A stretch of 64,000 nucleotides of DNA from Wyeomyia smithii (GCF_029784165.1 NC_073694.1:38049006-38113005), one strand, 5' to 3'. Positions 35,775 to 48,800 are shown, counted from the first letter of the stretch. Made by a program: numbers and translations. The notes: generated by a model not told the origin, from the sequence alone.

Positions 35775-35853
35775 TTGCAGTAGGATCCTCCGATCGGTTT
35801 GCTCACGCACGTTCCGCCATGTTTGCATGGCGAAGGTGAACACGACAGAAAAC
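35775..35853 (-). CDS. Notch: Notch receptor, small coding exon with first half of EGF1
   Basis: This 79-nt exon encodes FLSCSPSPCKHGGTCVSKPI followed by GGSYC, the first four cysteines of EGF1. It follows a strong acceptor (pyrimidine-rich tract ending TTGCAG at 35854-35859) and ends at donor GTAAGT (35769-35774). It begins with two bases (GT) of a split codon and ends with two bases (AA). The next exon begins with T, giving Asn between Cys4 and Cys5 of EGF1 (YC-N-C), as expected for an EGF domain. The preceding exon must end in phase 1 and should carry the signal peptide. The exon is isolated from the rest of the visible coding sequence by about 31.4 kb, so it would be missed without the EGF pattern and the phase match. 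Confidence 0.93.
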
Positions 35854-38800
35854 CTGCAAAGAAAGGGTAGAAAAACAGTCATTTTAGTGATTTGATCAGG
35901 ATTGAAACGTCTTTCATTAGGCACTTTAATGGACATCGACACAGACCACCAAAACAGATAAACTAGATCTTGGTCAACGCAAGCGCCGAACCGTACAAAT
36001 GTTTTATTCAATATTCAAATGCACCACCTGGGTTCTGCTGTCCCGGTTTGTCGCTTAGTGCTTGATTTGGCTAATCTTTGCCAATTATTTCGCCGCCCCG
36101 ATCCGATGTGTGCCCCGGTAGACAATTCGTACTGCAACAAAATGCTCTCGTTTGCGCTTCGTGGTTCCACGAAGAACCGGTTTCGCGCGAAAGCGCCAAA
36201 CACGGCCATTTACCTCCGGCTCCCTTTTGTCGTTGAAAGGTTTTTTTGCGCCGCAGTTGTTTCGGTTATCAAATAAAGGTAATTATAATAAAATGCCCTG
36301 CCCGTATGCGGTGGTAGGATAATAGCAAGGTTTAGCAAGGAGCTACCGCTAGACGAGGACCGCGCGGCAAAGACGATGGCGCTGGCTAGTGCACTCTGTA
36401 GACAACTTCCTTATCGGGAGGCATGAATCAACCGTGCTGCGGTTGCCGGAGGAACAAGAGTGCGCCCGGTTGCCTGTGGAGAACGCGAGACTGGATCGGG
36501 TTTTGGAGAGTACTGTCTAGTGGGGTCACTTCGTAGACAAAAACCAATTCCAAAAATATTAGTCCTTACTTTTAAAGCAAATGTTTCATCACGCACTGCG
36601 GTTCAAAGCAATTGCAATACCCTTTCGCCGCGGCTGACAGCATAAACTTAAACAGTGCAACCAACCCGATCGTTTACCGAATTAAGATGTCGTTGACATT
36701 TGAACTATCCCGATTTTTCTCGCCAGCCGCGCCGAGACGCCGTTACTCTCTCAGCGGACTAATTTAAAAGTTATAAATTGTCGTTTGCAATTGAAAAATA
36801 ATCCGGAAAATGTTATGAGTGACTTCCTGATTCAATTAAAGGGCATCACCGAGAAAATAAAACCGATTGAGCGCAGCGCTCGGCGCACTTCGATCCGATG
36901 GGCTGCGGTAATCATCGTCGCACTAACTGTGTGAAAGCGAGAATATGTTTATACCTATCAATGGATGCGCGCTAGCGCGTCACGCTTTGTGCAGTCATAG
37001 TAGGTCGCAATAATTAAACGATCAGCGCAGAACAGAGGTCCCTAGGCCCGACGAGAGATGAGCCATTGCAGTAACAAGCTAGTTTCGGAGCTTCGTGGCT
37101 CGTGTATAGGGCGGCCTGCCCTCGGGCAGATTCGGTTTACAATGTTCCAGTGTGAAAAGCAGAGCTTTCAGGCCCCTCACTGCAGCAACATGAAATTAAA
37201 ATCTCATTTGCATTTTATTAAAAAGTCGTGTACTCTCATCTTCGTCGTTCGTGTTTTCACCGCGCGGGCTCGCTTCTAAACTGGATTAGTTGACTCTGGT
37301 TCCGAGGGAACGCTCGACGACTTGCTGCAGGTAAAAGTCAAAGCTCGCGTTTTTGTTTTTTTTTCATCATTATATTGCTCGAGTTGAATCGGTAACCTGA
37401 GTACAGTGTATTAATTAAATACAAATAAAATGTAATTTAATTTACTTTCTCAACTGGCTAGCAGCCGGTTGAATAGATTCGCTGAAGTGGTGAAGCTGCA
37501 TGGGAATCAGCGCACACAACCGATGAGAGTCAACCCCTGGTGTGGGAGAGCAAGAGCAGGCAGGCAGAGCACAGTCAGGCTCATTGAACCGAGATTTCGT
37601 GCAATTATGGTAATTAATTGAGTGTAGTAGGAACAATCAAAATGGCGCGGGAGCGCTGCTCGTTTGTGCTCAATCAGCAGGCACTTGAAGTGGCAATATT
37701 TTGATCGATGGCGAACCAACTGACAGCATTGTCGATAGTGATACTCTTCCAGCACGTGTACTGCCCAAGAACTGACGGCTCCTCATCCGACATCCTCATT
37801 TGTGGCATAATTGAAAACACTCGACAAAGTGCCGCAGCCTCGAGGCGGGCCCGCAATGATTTCGCACATATTCAATCCCGCCGCCCGCCGCGGTTTCTAT
37901 TCAGGGCAGCTCGCGTGCTTGATTGTTCGCTTATTGTACTCAGCCTCTGATCTACAGCGACACTCGGCGGGTCGTCCCCGGGCTCGGTCCCGATGCACAT
38001 TCCGATATGTTTTGATTGAAGTCGGCCATAAATATTCGACTTGTGTTCCTACATACGTCGTACTGCCGGCCGGACAGAACGGACTTTCCACGATTGGCTT
38101 TGTTGGGCCTGTCTGCTGGGTGAATCGCGCGAGAACTTGCCGGCGAAGCAGAATTGAAAAGGCGACTTTGTCCGCGCGGCGGAGTGTGTCTTTCTCCCGC
38201 GCCCCTCACACGGATGTCTGAGCGTCAGGATTATTGTTATTAATTTACGAGACGGGTCGACCGATTCTCCACAGGAACACTACATATGCAGAACACGCCG
38301 ATCGTTTGACAAGCGTGGCTTGGACAAGAATGTCGTTGTTTTTTTGTGTGCGCTTAGCGAGATGATGCACGCTGGATGTTAATTAGTGGCATTTCGTGAT
38401 ATTAGCGCTAAAACGCTTGTCAAAACTCACCGATTGACGATTCTCAGTTTTATGCTTCCAAAAGTTTCCTTCAACCGAACTCTCGAACAGTCGTCGAGCA
38501 TAGCAACGGAGATTATCTCCTGCTTCCCTGCGGATGTGGTTAGCAATTATTCCCACGAAAAAAGACACCGCAATCTCGCAAGGCTTCTCGTTTTGCTATC
38601 TGCACTCTCTGCACCAGAGTCCAGCGCAACGGTTTTCAACGGTGTGCTTCCGAAAATAACGACAACAAAAGAGAACTATTTCTTGCGTGGGTGTCGTCAG
38701 TTGATAACGACAAACCACTCGGACATTCCACGCTTTCTTATCAGCGAACTTGTCGCGACACGATCGTTCTTTCCCATCGGATTCGCGCGATCCCTCACGA

Positions 38801-41800
38801 TGGACAGATTCACGTTGAACGTTGAATGGCCGTTTTTTTTTTCGTTGCGGTTTGACAGATCGTATTTGCGCTGTTTATAGTTCACACACTTGATGTTGCA
38901 ACTTACGTTACGACCGGCTGAAGCTGCCCCAGCCCCGGAGGTAGGAAGCATGGCAGGAAGCTTGAGCGCTATGGAAGTTACGGTTTGGTGGCCAGCGCCG
39001 GGCACACGAAGCGGGCAAACTGGTGTGAAAATGTTCGCAAGTAAACATAATTATCATTCCCAAGCGAGCAGAAGCGAAGCTCGCAGTAATTAGTGATTAG
39101 AGCGTTTGGGCAGTTTGGACTGGAATTAGACTAACCGTGTGAATCTTTTTCGAAATCTTGAGCTCAGCCAGTGAATATAGTTCAATCAATCATCGCCACT
39201 CTAGATAGAGAAGCGGATTCTCAGTAGGATCCAGATGTTATTGTTTACATCCAGTGATGCTCAAATGATATCATCTTCCTAACTTTAAATTAGTTGCACA
39301 TGTGGCAATGTATGTCTCAAACGGCATTTGTCATTTTTCCGCTGCTCGGCAGTATTTGGAGGAAAAAACACAATGAAGAAAAAACTTTAATAAAGTTCCC
39401 ATCGTATCGTTTTTAACTTCATTCACAACCTGCGTTTTTGCTTTAATGTACCATATCATGTCGCATCACAGAAGCAACGAACCAATAAACACACTCGCAC
39501 TGCCATTAAACGGCCGAGTATATACTCGGTGGTTGTTATTAAAACTTACATCCGACGGCGGAGGGGTTGCCAGCTCCAGCGGTGGGCCTGGCGGGCGAGG
39601 TTTCGTGGACGGAATGAAGATGAAAAGGCAGGGAAAATAAGCAGAAACAAAACTGAAGAAAAAAAATTGAAATGGAAAAAACAGCAGCAGGAGCAGAAGC
39701 AGCGGTGGCTTCTGCTTCGTCGAACCGCGTGCTTGCTGGCGGGCGAGACGGCGGGAAAGAAAACAAACTCGTGGGAAAATGTCTCGCCACTTGTAGAGTT
39801 GTAGTTGTCGATGTTGCAGTACATATACGGTGGCAGCAGAAGCAGCAGCAGCAGCAACCGCCCAGCTATGCTTTTCTATGGCATCAATCTGGATGAAATT
39901 AACATTTTTCTTCCTTAGAGCGCTGCTTTCCATACGACACTCTCCGAGCAGCTGCTCGGTATCTGGAGCAAACGACCGCCCTCTTCGGCGGCGAAAGTGT
40001 TGATGAACTGTCAACAAAAACCGATTCAGAAGGGATGAATAAACCACGCAAGGCAAGCGCTCACTTGAGCCTGACGAAGTTTGCTGGCTGATATTCGGTT
40101 AATTTGTCATATTCTGGCAACAATTGCCTAATGTCCTGTCAGTTTTTGACAATGCGGTGAACGATGTTGACATAAAAGAAGTACGAAATACGGTAAAACC
40201 TTGTGTAATATCACAATAGAGCAACATTTCTATATTACTCGATAACTTCCTCTTGACAAAATAGGGCTCTCTTATAATTAGTGACCAGAAGAACGTAGTA
40301 TGTTTTTACTTTCATAATACGTAATTTTATTTTAAAGCCTTCAACGCAAGTTGAAATAAGTTACTCACTTTAACAGCATGCCAACCATCGGAAATCTGCA
40401 AAACACCGTGCATGATCTCGACACCCTGTTTACGATTAGGTTTATTTCATCCATTAAATAACCCAAATCTGGCGCGGATTGCTTCAGTTATAAAATCTAT
40501 ATTGCAAAGCGCCTGGGAAACTCACCTGCGCGCGCAACCCAAAGTGCACAAAAGATGAGAAGTGGTGATTACTACATCAGCTAGAAACACCCACCTCCCT
40601 CGCCTGCCTAGAAACTCTCGCGTGCATTCCGCTATAAAAACATGCTGCGATTATAAAATAAAACCAGCGTCGTTTCCAGCGTTCATCAAAACGATTCGCT
40701 TGTTTTGAGATAGTTAAAAAAACGTCAAATGGGTACGAAAATTCCAAATGCCTGCTAATTTAACACTGGTAGCACCATGTTTAATTACTGATGGTTAAGT
40801 TTGATCTAGCTAACAATTGTACCTTGTCGGAGTTAATTAGATTGCGCGGCTGCAATGCCGTGGACTGGCGGATAGTTGACTTAATCAACTTTCGCTTCCA
40901 TGATCAGCAGGGGCAGGCCGGCGTGAGCCGAAACAATGGGGGCGCTGTGAATTCCGCGGTGAACTTATGTAAAATGTTTGATTTTTTTGTATCTCTCTGT
41001 CTGTAGAACCGTTGCGAAACTCCCCTTCTCTGGTCGGGGCGCATCTCTCTACTAGGTTAGAGTGCTAGTTTTGCGACGCGTTTGCAATGACACCAATGAA
41101 TAAAAAAAAAACAAATAAAAAGTAAACGCTCGACAATGATGTAGGTGGCCACATGTGGAACCCATGCGGAACCCCTCGTTTCCTTGAGTGTGCCCAGCAA
41201 CCACCGTGTATAGGAGAATTCGAACCAATTCAAATGATAGCAAGCAATTGTCGCCGACACCGCCGAGCTAAGCGACTTAGACGACGGCATTAGAGGGAGG
41301 AGAAAATACAGTTATTTAGAGTTGGGATTGTAACATGCCTGACATTTTAGTCGACGCGTTTACGACTAATGGTGGCGGCTTTTTCGTTTTGATGCTTTGT
41401 GTATCGATAACGAATGGCACTCGTTGCTCTCTGTTACACTCACTCCGGTGCGATAGTTTAGCGTCAGCCCGGCTGCTAGAGAGTGAACGCGCAACGGGAC
41501 GCGACTCTCAGAAGCCATTAGGCTTTCGTTACTAATCCGAACCGCGCGCGCATGGTGCAGAATATAACTCAATTGGAAAATTACTATAAACAATCTGGAA
41601 CTATCAATGCGCTTGGCGATAGTTAGCCGACGACAGCCAGCTGCGGGACGAGTAGGAGCATGTGAAAAAAATTTCAAACGCGTTGACACTCCGAATGAAC
41701 GAACGGTAGTCCTTTTTTTCCTCTTCTGCCCATTCTCAATTCATTCATTAAAATCGATGGAATAATTGTCTGAAGTGTAGTAATCGCTGATTGAGATATT

Positions 41801-41900
41801 GTAATGTAATTGTTGGTGGTAATCAAGTGCCGAGGGTTAATGTGTATACTATGTCTTTGTGGTTTGATTGGTTCCCTGTAGTTCGATAACAAACGAAGGC
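35854..41900. other. Notch intron 1 or 5' region, unique block
   Basis: This sequence lies upstream of the EGF1 exon in gene direction. It is GC-rich in parts, with a CAG/GCA run at 39833-39856. Minus-strand consensus donors are present at 38427, 38907, 39549, 40367 and 40525, yet no ATG-led frame joins any of them to the EGF1 exon in phase 1. The longest open frames (164 codons plus at 38386-38880; 196 codons minus at 39466-40056) are not recognisable and the latter is dominated by low-complexity Leu/Phe codons. The Notch promoter or signal-peptide exon could be here, but I cannot place it. Confidence 0.45.
39550..39652 (-). other. Candidate Notch exon upstream of EGF1 (phase-compatible)
   Basis: A long pyrimidine tract ending TTTTTTTTCTTCAG (acceptor at 39653-39655) is followed by 103 nt and then the donor GTAAGT (39544-39549). 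In the frame that ends in phase 1, as the EGF1 exon requires, the segment reads FCFCLFSLPFHLHSVHETSP, then ARPTAGAGNPSAVG, and joins as G-C-FLSCSPSPC. The hydrophobic start could be the end of a signal peptide. Against it: no in-frame ATG lies in the frame back to an upstream TAG near 39868, so a further 5' exon would be needed, and pyrimidine-rich DNA encodes hydrophobic residues in any frame. Confidence 0.2.
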
Positions 41901-42449
41901 TTGGAGAGAGGGGTTCAACAACCTGAAAATCTAAACATTTTCACGTTGTGTACGATTCGACAAAGAGTTGGTAGATGACAGGGACATAAGAAAGGTTTTT
42001 TGTTAAACATTTTATTAGTCCAAACGATGTCTTTTAATATTTGAAATTAATTGAAAACGAGCTGTTCGTTCTGTGTTGCATTGGGTTTCGTTGTCATTAC
42101 TTTCCTCTCTTTCGAAAATTTGTATGTCAAAATGAGCGATGTTGCCAATAAACGATGAATGAAAAGGACAAAAAACTTCTTCTTTCACATAGGACAACGT
42201 CTCGTTTTAGTAGGGAAAGTGTAACGAAAATGTGTCCTCTTCAAACGCATATTATGTTACAAACACTGAGCGAATTTTAAATGCCAATGTTTTGATAAAA
42301 AGATGAAGGTTGTTCCTAACTTGTGGTACAGTAAATAGCATATCTTTTCAATTGCAAAATGGTGAAAAACTGAACTAAGAATCGAAAAGAAGCGGTTCAC
42401 TTATCAAAAGCTCGCTTTCTGTTCGTGAAGTTTCTTTAAGATTCATGTT

Positions 42450-43150
42450 GTGGGTGGTGGGTTTCAAACTTCCTCATTTCTCCAGTTTCGCAAGTCACAA
42501 AGAGATTTTAGATTTAGAACTCATATTCACTTCGGATCTTTGCCTCCAGGATGTACAAAGTCATTGTTCTGCGATGATACAAGCATTTCCGTAAAAGGAA
42601 AAAGTCTTCGTGTCATATGCAGTCGATTGCAGAAAAGTTTAGTTATTTTTTCTTCCTACTTGCAAAAGTGGAAAAATTCTCCCAATGCTTCTAAAACTCA
42701 AATGATAATTTTTCCCATAAGATTAGGGCTCCTTTCCTCAAGCCAAACAATCACGTTATCAAGATGGGTTATTTTATGTTGGTCTGACAAGGTTAAGTAC
42801 TTGGGACTAATTTACGATAAAAAACTTATTTTCTAAGAGCACATTGAAAGTATACAAGCAAAGTGTATCAAATATACGATATGTTCATATCCTCTCATCC
42901 TCTCATAATGCGCTGTTGCGTATTGCATACTGCAGCTGTGCGACTGAAAGGACCATAAATTTCTGTTCGTGCTAACGTTGAATTGAGGCAGATATGAAAA
43001 TGGAGTTCGGAATGCTGTTGTGAAATCGAATGAACCGTCTTCCTTAAGATGTTCTAACATTTTGACTAAAATGTTACAATTTTTTTTTGAAACGACAAAC
43101 TTTTGTTTGAAATCGAATAAGTCTCCCTATATACAGCTGATAATGCATAG
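42450..43150 (+). pseudogene. Jockey/Juan-type LINE relic, reverse transcriptase palm and 3' end
   Basis: The frame 42540-42836 reads SLFCDDTSISVKGKSLRVIC, then SRLQKSLVIFSSYLQKWKNS, PNASKTQMIIFP and WSDKVKYLGLIYDKKLIF. The [YF]xDD catalytic box is present as FCDD at about 42566-42577. The blocks PNASKTQ and KYLGLxxDKxLxF are typical of Juan-like Jockey-clade elements of mosquitoes. A stop follows at 42835, and further degraded ORF2 sequence (LRCSNILTKML) continues to about 43150. No 5' half was found, so this is a 5'-truncated dead copy. Confidence 0.85.
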
Positions 43151-43269
43151 CATTATCGAGTTGTGGTGAGCATTGAACTAAAGACGGATTTTGACCACAT
43201 CACACTGTTTTCAATGCTGCAAAAACGTGATCGAAATTATTTGGACCCATAAAAAATTAAAGTCGTAGT

Positions 43270-44776
43270 GTCTTCAGCAAAGTTCTTCCATTTACTATTC
43301 TCCATTTTATAGAAGTTAAAATTTTGTATTAATATACCAAAAAGAGATGAACGTGTTTTACGTTCGGCAAAGTTTTACTTTTTTATCTGCCTATTTAAAT
43401 AGACTTTTGATAAATTTAATTTTTTCAATAAATAGCGATAGGCAAATCGAACGCCGTAGTTACGAAAACCATTCCTGTTTGCATCCGAAAATTAGTGGTT
43501 CGAGACATCAACAAGAGTGAATCGCACATGGATATTGCCAGGATTGTACTTCCTCAGCAAAAGGTCGGTAGGAAAAATTATGCTAATGCTAAAAACCTTC
43601 GGGTTGGCGGTGGATCGACCAGGCAGAGGGCGGAAGCCAAAAAATAACAACCGAACTGATATGAAGATTATGCTATAGGTAAAAAAATCCGAAGAAATTC
43701 AGGAAAATCTGAAGTTTACGGTTTCTCATCGAACTGTTCGTCAGCGGATCGAAGCAGTGGGATTCAAAAGCAAAATTGCACGGAAGTGACCATTCGTCAG
43801 CAAGGTAAATAATGCGAAGAGGCTCAAATTTGCCAAGGAGAACGCAGACAATTCAATGGAATAATGGAAAACGGTTCTTCGGACGGACGAGCCGAACTTC
43901 GAAATCTTCAATCGGGAGGGCGTGTATGGCGCAAATTCGGCGAAGAGCTGCAGGAGCACCGTTTTTCGTGAGTTTATGTGGGAAACCTGGTCAAAATTAA
44001 CGGGATAATGGCGACCGAATCTTACTGCAACAGCCTCAGGAAAATTTGAAAGTATCGCTGCTCAAGGCCGGGCTGGAAGATAGCTTTGTGTTTCTGCAGG
44101 ACAATGATCCAAAGCGCACAGTCAAGCTGACCAACGCATTCTTCTGGTCGTGCCGCATTCAACCGATGGAGATTTCATGGGCAATTCTCGACGCCAAGGT
44201 GGACAAAACTGGTGTTACCAGCGCACCTGGGAAGATCTTGATCTACAGCACCTCAAAAATCTCGAGAAGAGCAAGCCAAGGCGATTGCAGAAGGTGCTGA
44301 AGGCCAATGAAGGTCATATTGATTATTTTTTTGTTTCCATTTTCGTATTTTTTTCGCTGCCTTGAAGTGTGCACTTTTTTGTCATTGCTTTTTAAGGAAT
44401 AAAAACTGATTTTTTGTTGTTGGAAAAACTATTGTTTTTGACAGCCGATCTCAACAAAATATTTAAAAGAACATAATAAATAAGATTTGAAAAATTATCA
44501 CGAGGTGTTAGTTTGTCATTTCCACCAAAAAAGAGAGTAAAAAAGATGTAGGTGCCCACTTTACTTTGTTTATCATTGTAACTTTTTATATCCATTTTCT
44601 ACAATTTTTCAATGTTTTACAATGTTGTTCAGGCGTTTCTTATAAAAATTTCCAAAGTGGTTTTTAATATGTAAAAATGAGAAAAGTTAATCGTTTCTCA
44701 CTTTTAGATGGATAAATCGCAAAATTGCAGCTTATAGGAAATGGAGCGTAATTTATATAACCACTTTGCTGAAGAC
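43270..44776 (+). mobile_element. Tc1/mariner-type transposon with degraded transposase (about 1.5 kb)
   Basis: Imperfect inverted ends begin GTCTTCAGCAAAGT on both sides and continue with a CCATTT...TATA and AATTTTG pattern. They enclose the transposase relic at 43479-44330. The length is typical of Tc1/mariner elements. The same ends bound the 609-bp segment 56505-57113, so both belong to one family. TA dinucleotides lie one to three bases outside each end. Confidence 0.75.
43479..44330 (+). pseudogene. Tc1/mariner transposase pseudogene, third catalytic block deleted
   Basis: An N-terminal HTH-like segment (LVVRDINKSESHMDIARIV) is followed by FTVSHRTVRQRIEAVGFKSK, KRLKFAKENAD and WKTVLRTDEPNFEIF, which contains the first catalytic Asp at 43886-43888. 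Then come FLQDNDPKRTVK with the second Asp near 44100 and PRRLQKVLKANEGHIDYFF at the C-terminus. Frameshifts and stops are frequent. At about 44160-44190 the sequence passes from RIQPME directly to ISWAILDAKVDK, so the block expected there (SPDLNPIE with the third acidic residue) has been lost. The protein was inactive even before the other lesions. Confidence 0.87.
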
Positions 44777-44799
44777 ATTTAGACTCTGTCATTTCTTCT

Positions 44800-45830
44800 G
44801 TTTCGAAAGACATAAATAGATTTTATTCAATATGCACCGAAAGTAATAGCACACCAAGGTTGCTGTACAATTTAAAATCGACTTGAATTTCAAAATAAAA
44901 CAGTCTGATCCAGTGCTTTCTTCCATGAAAGAGGATATTTTTTCTGTGTACTGCTATTTTTTAAATGAAAATGTACATGTATGCTTAAATCAGATCAGAT
45001 CCCTGATTTTTGTCAGCTGGTTTTTCAATTGCTATTATGTACCTATAAGTAATTTCTCGAGAACTGTTCCCAGATATTATTAAACACATTTTATAGAGTT
45101 TCAAGAAAGATTGCATCAGTTGAAGTTGATTTTTCCGAGAACCTAATAATGATCTAATTGATGTTTTTCAAGCTCTTTATTTTTAATGGCACTATGGTAT
45201 TTCGTAAATTTTTTTTTTTTGAAATCATGTTTAGGCCATGTGTGTGAAATTGTCATAATATTTAGATCTTTCAACACCTGTTAAGATTTCTTGATTTCAC
45301 GTATATCAGTCATACATTAAACTGGCATTGTGTCGATTTTTTTTTCTGTTATGACTCGAGAAAATGAAATGATTAGTATTTTAATAACGTCATTTGACTT
45401 CATTCATAATCTATAATTTGATGCTGATGAGTGATGACTTCTTTATGATAACCTTTATATAACATCCTGATTTATTAGTTTGAAAGAATTTTTAGTGTCT
45501 TTTTTAACTCATCAAAGTTGATCATCGTTTCTAACGACTCCTCACGTTTTTGATACCTGCGTTTAAAACCTGATTGAGATTGTTAAATGTTTATTCGATG
45601 AATCATTAAACATACTTATTGTACGCTGTAGTCTTTTTTGGCAGAAGTGAGAAGAAAACTCATAAAAAAAGGCTTCACTACAGAGCGGCTGCTTTTCAAC
45701 CAAGAGGAAACAATTGGTCCTGAACTGTTCGAAACATCCGCAATCGACGATAGAATCTACCCGTTTCATCAAAGTACGAAGCGTAAATAACTGCCAACCA
45801 AGTAGAAACATCTTCGGGAAGTCCTGTAAA
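44800..45830. other. AT-rich sequence, nothing recognised
   Basis: Low-GC intronic or upstream sequence with no repeat boundaries or coding features that I can support. Confidence 0.4.
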
Positions 45831-48800
45831 TTGTTACAAACTTGACCGACGATAAAAGTTTCGATTGTGAAACTGCGGGCGAGGTGATTTCAACTCTGCC
45901 AATCCATTAACGGTGCAATAAACTAAAAGCTAAGCACACTTGACGGCTGCCGGCTGACACTAATGAGCCGGTAACCCGGAGCGATTCCGACAATTGTAAA
46001 CAAATCTAACGTCTCGCTGCTTCTCCCTCTCTCTCTGCCTGGGTGCGAGAAGGGGTGGCTGCGCGCACGACTGTACTTTTTTTCGCGCATCCCGGATGAG
46101 CTGTATTATCTTTCAAATTAATTCATAACGCACGCCGATGAGACATGATACCGCTCTTCCAAAACCACGATATACGGTGCAGCGCATTGACTGGTGTTTG
46201 TTGTGGTGGAATTCAGTCCGGGCCGAATTGTCACAGAGGAACGCGCGCACCCGCGAGAGAGAGAGAGCTTCTCATGCATCAGTGTTTTTTTCCTGGTGTA
46301 TTATTACTTTTATTATGCTCATCAGAAAGGGTAATTCATGCATGCGGTCTGCGAAGACCCTCGTGCAAACAGTGCATATAGTGTAGAATGGCTATACGCC
46401 ATTACCGCGGGACAGTGCATTGGCGAGCAGACATTTGCAATTTCAATTTTTTACTGGCCTAGGTTAGGATTAGGACCGGCGGAGTACCGTTAAACGGCTA
46501 AACTCGCAATCCCAGGGAGAACAGAAGATGGAGCTTGAAACATGCCTCTCGAATGAGCTTGTGCATATAGCGCCTGGATACAAGACGTGGAAATTATGAG
46601 TGCCGCCTTACCAATGACAGCACGGTCTCCTTTAAATTGATTTTTCTGACATCCCAGTGAACTCTCTCCATGTTTCCACGTATTTAGGTCTCAGAGCAGA
46701 GTGTGTGTGAGAGAGAGATCACTATCGCGCAAACGACTTTTAATTAAACCTGCCATTTGACATTCAATTTCGCGTCTTTTCTCGAGTCTTGTGTGGATGG
46801 CAGTGCAGGACGACACGATCTGTTAGCCGTGATACGAACCTTTACCACAGACCACAGTAGGCTGCTGGTGCGACGGCGACGGACGGCTGGCTCGCGTAAT
46901 CAATAATTGCTTTTCGCAGCATTTGGGCGACTGCAGCAAGGTTGCACGTCCGGGCAAGCAAAATTTATTGCTCCTATTAATTGATTTTTATTGGCGAAGA
47001 CGCGATGGCCGATAGGAAGACAGTTCGAGTTGCTCCGCGTGAAAGAAGTGGCCGCTCGGTGATGTAGGCGATAGTGCGTGAGCTAGCTCTCCGTAGGCTG
47101 CTAGAAATTTATTACAGCTTTGATTGGTATCAATCTTGAGGCTCATTTTTCAACCCAATACTTCTAGCAGATTGGAAAGTTTATTTGTTTAAGTATTTAT
47201 GCAGCGCGCCGTCGATACTTTTTCATACGGGTGGAACACTGCGAACATTCTGTATATTTTTAGATTGTCAAATTTGAAAAAATACAGTCAAACCCATGAG
47301 CACGGATGTGTCAAGAACAGGTTTTGCGTTATTTTAATTAGGAGAATCATTCGTTGTCATTGATTAAAACCAGCGGAAAATTTTTATGGGGATCTCACTT
47401 TCAAACAAAAGTGAATTATCGAGCTATTTCGAAGCATTATCGCCGTTACGCTATGTATTCAGAGACATTATCCAGATATGCAACACTAATTGAATAGTTT
47501 TATAATTATTCTCCCATACTTCTTCGCCAACTTCACACACCCCCTTTTCACATTCATTCACTTGCCTTCCAGCCACAAAAGTGTAAGTGGGCTCGAAAAG
47601 CAGCTCACCCATGCGATTCAATTTGTGTTCAGCATCGTGCGGTGACTTGTTGAACTGTCGAAACAATTTGTTTCCATGCATCACAAAGCCAGACCCCAAA
47701 AGGGAGAGCGGGGGACGTGAGGTAACCTGAGTACCTCGATCGAGTTCCTCGACAGGCTTTTATTATGGGAGACTTTCGCTTTACGCTACGCCGTTTCTTT
47801 CCGCGTGTGCTCCAACTACAACAACGAGTGGAGAATTTGATGACGTGAAAATAAGTCATCTCTAATTATTTCAAGCCAATATTAATCTGAGCTGTTTAGA
47901 TGGAAATCAGAGCTGGTGCATAAGGCATTTGATTGGAACGTGGGTAGAGTTCAGCTAGCGACGTTGGCATACTTTCCGCACTTTCTTCTTGGAAGTGGTT
48001 TGCAAATATATAACAGTGCACCGCGGTGGCAGTAGCCACGTGTCACCACGCGACATATCTATTTGATCCGCAAGCCGGTATTGGTTTCGTGCCAACGATA
48101 ACATTCGATACAGCGTTTTGATTCGATTTCCAGTGCGATGTGCAATCGGATCCGATTCTAACTGTTCTTCGAAAGCGCAAAGACGGCTTACCAGGCACAA
48201 ACCAATGCAGCAACAGGCTTTAATGGCGCAAGCCGTTCCACATTTCCGACAAGCTGGTGTTGACGGAAAAGTGCGGACGAAGCTAAAAAACGAGAATTAC
48301 TTATCTGTTTAGTAGGTAAATATCAGGAAATTGATATTTAAATAAGACACACAACATTTTATTTGTAACAAATCCAAGCACACACCCCGGGCCACGGGGC
48401 TCTATGTATGGCGCGTCACTTTCCGCTCAACAGAAATAAGTCATGCAAATGCCGGTGTGGAACACACACGCGCAGCTGCGAACGAAACGGAACATTTTTG
48501 GGCAAACATTTGATTTGAAGTACCACACCGGTAATAATTGGTATGTCTGAGGTCCGGAGGAAACGAACCGAGCCGTCTTTGTTTACTCGCTCCATTCGCC
48601 TCTAATGGTCAGCTGAAGAGCCTCCTCTCCAGCCAGCCGAACCGGCCAGAAATTTACACACATAATTATCCACCACGATGTTGATAGAAAACAGTGCAAA
48701 AAATTGTCAAACGAATGCGCGGTTGTTTGGATCTTTCGTGGAACCGGACACCACAATTTTCTGGTGGCTGTTTTTTTTTGTACGCTTATCCTGGCCTCGA

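Noticed and set aside
38386..38880. 164-codon plus-strand open frame.
   Set aside because: No domain, signal, splice context or neighbour supports it; length is within chance expectation for GC-richer DNA searched in six frames.
38885..39005. Minus-strand frame ending at donor AAC|GTAAGT near 38907, considered as the Notch signal-peptide exon.
   Set aside because: It opens with GTG, its phase at the donor is 0, and the phase needed by the EGF1 exon gives a stop just before the donor.
34609..39778. Matches to the Su(H) consensus (TGTGGGAAC at 34609; CGTGGGAAA at 39770 and at 19788), suggesting Notch autoregulation.
   Set aside because: About eight matches to YRTGRGAAM are expected by chance in 64 kb on two strands; no paired or clustered sites were seen.
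39466..40056. Longest open frame in the window (196 codons, minus), with a long Leu/Phe run.
   Set aside because: It is built on CAG/CTG and pyrimidine-rich low-complexity DNA, other frames there are also open, and its frame does not meet the EGF1 exon in the required phase.
40363..40415. Short ATG-led minus-strand frames ending at donor AAA|GTGAGT, considered as Notch exon 1.
   Set aside because: The two ATG-led frames end in phases 0 and 2, and the phase-1 frame has a stop; none joins EGF1 in frame.
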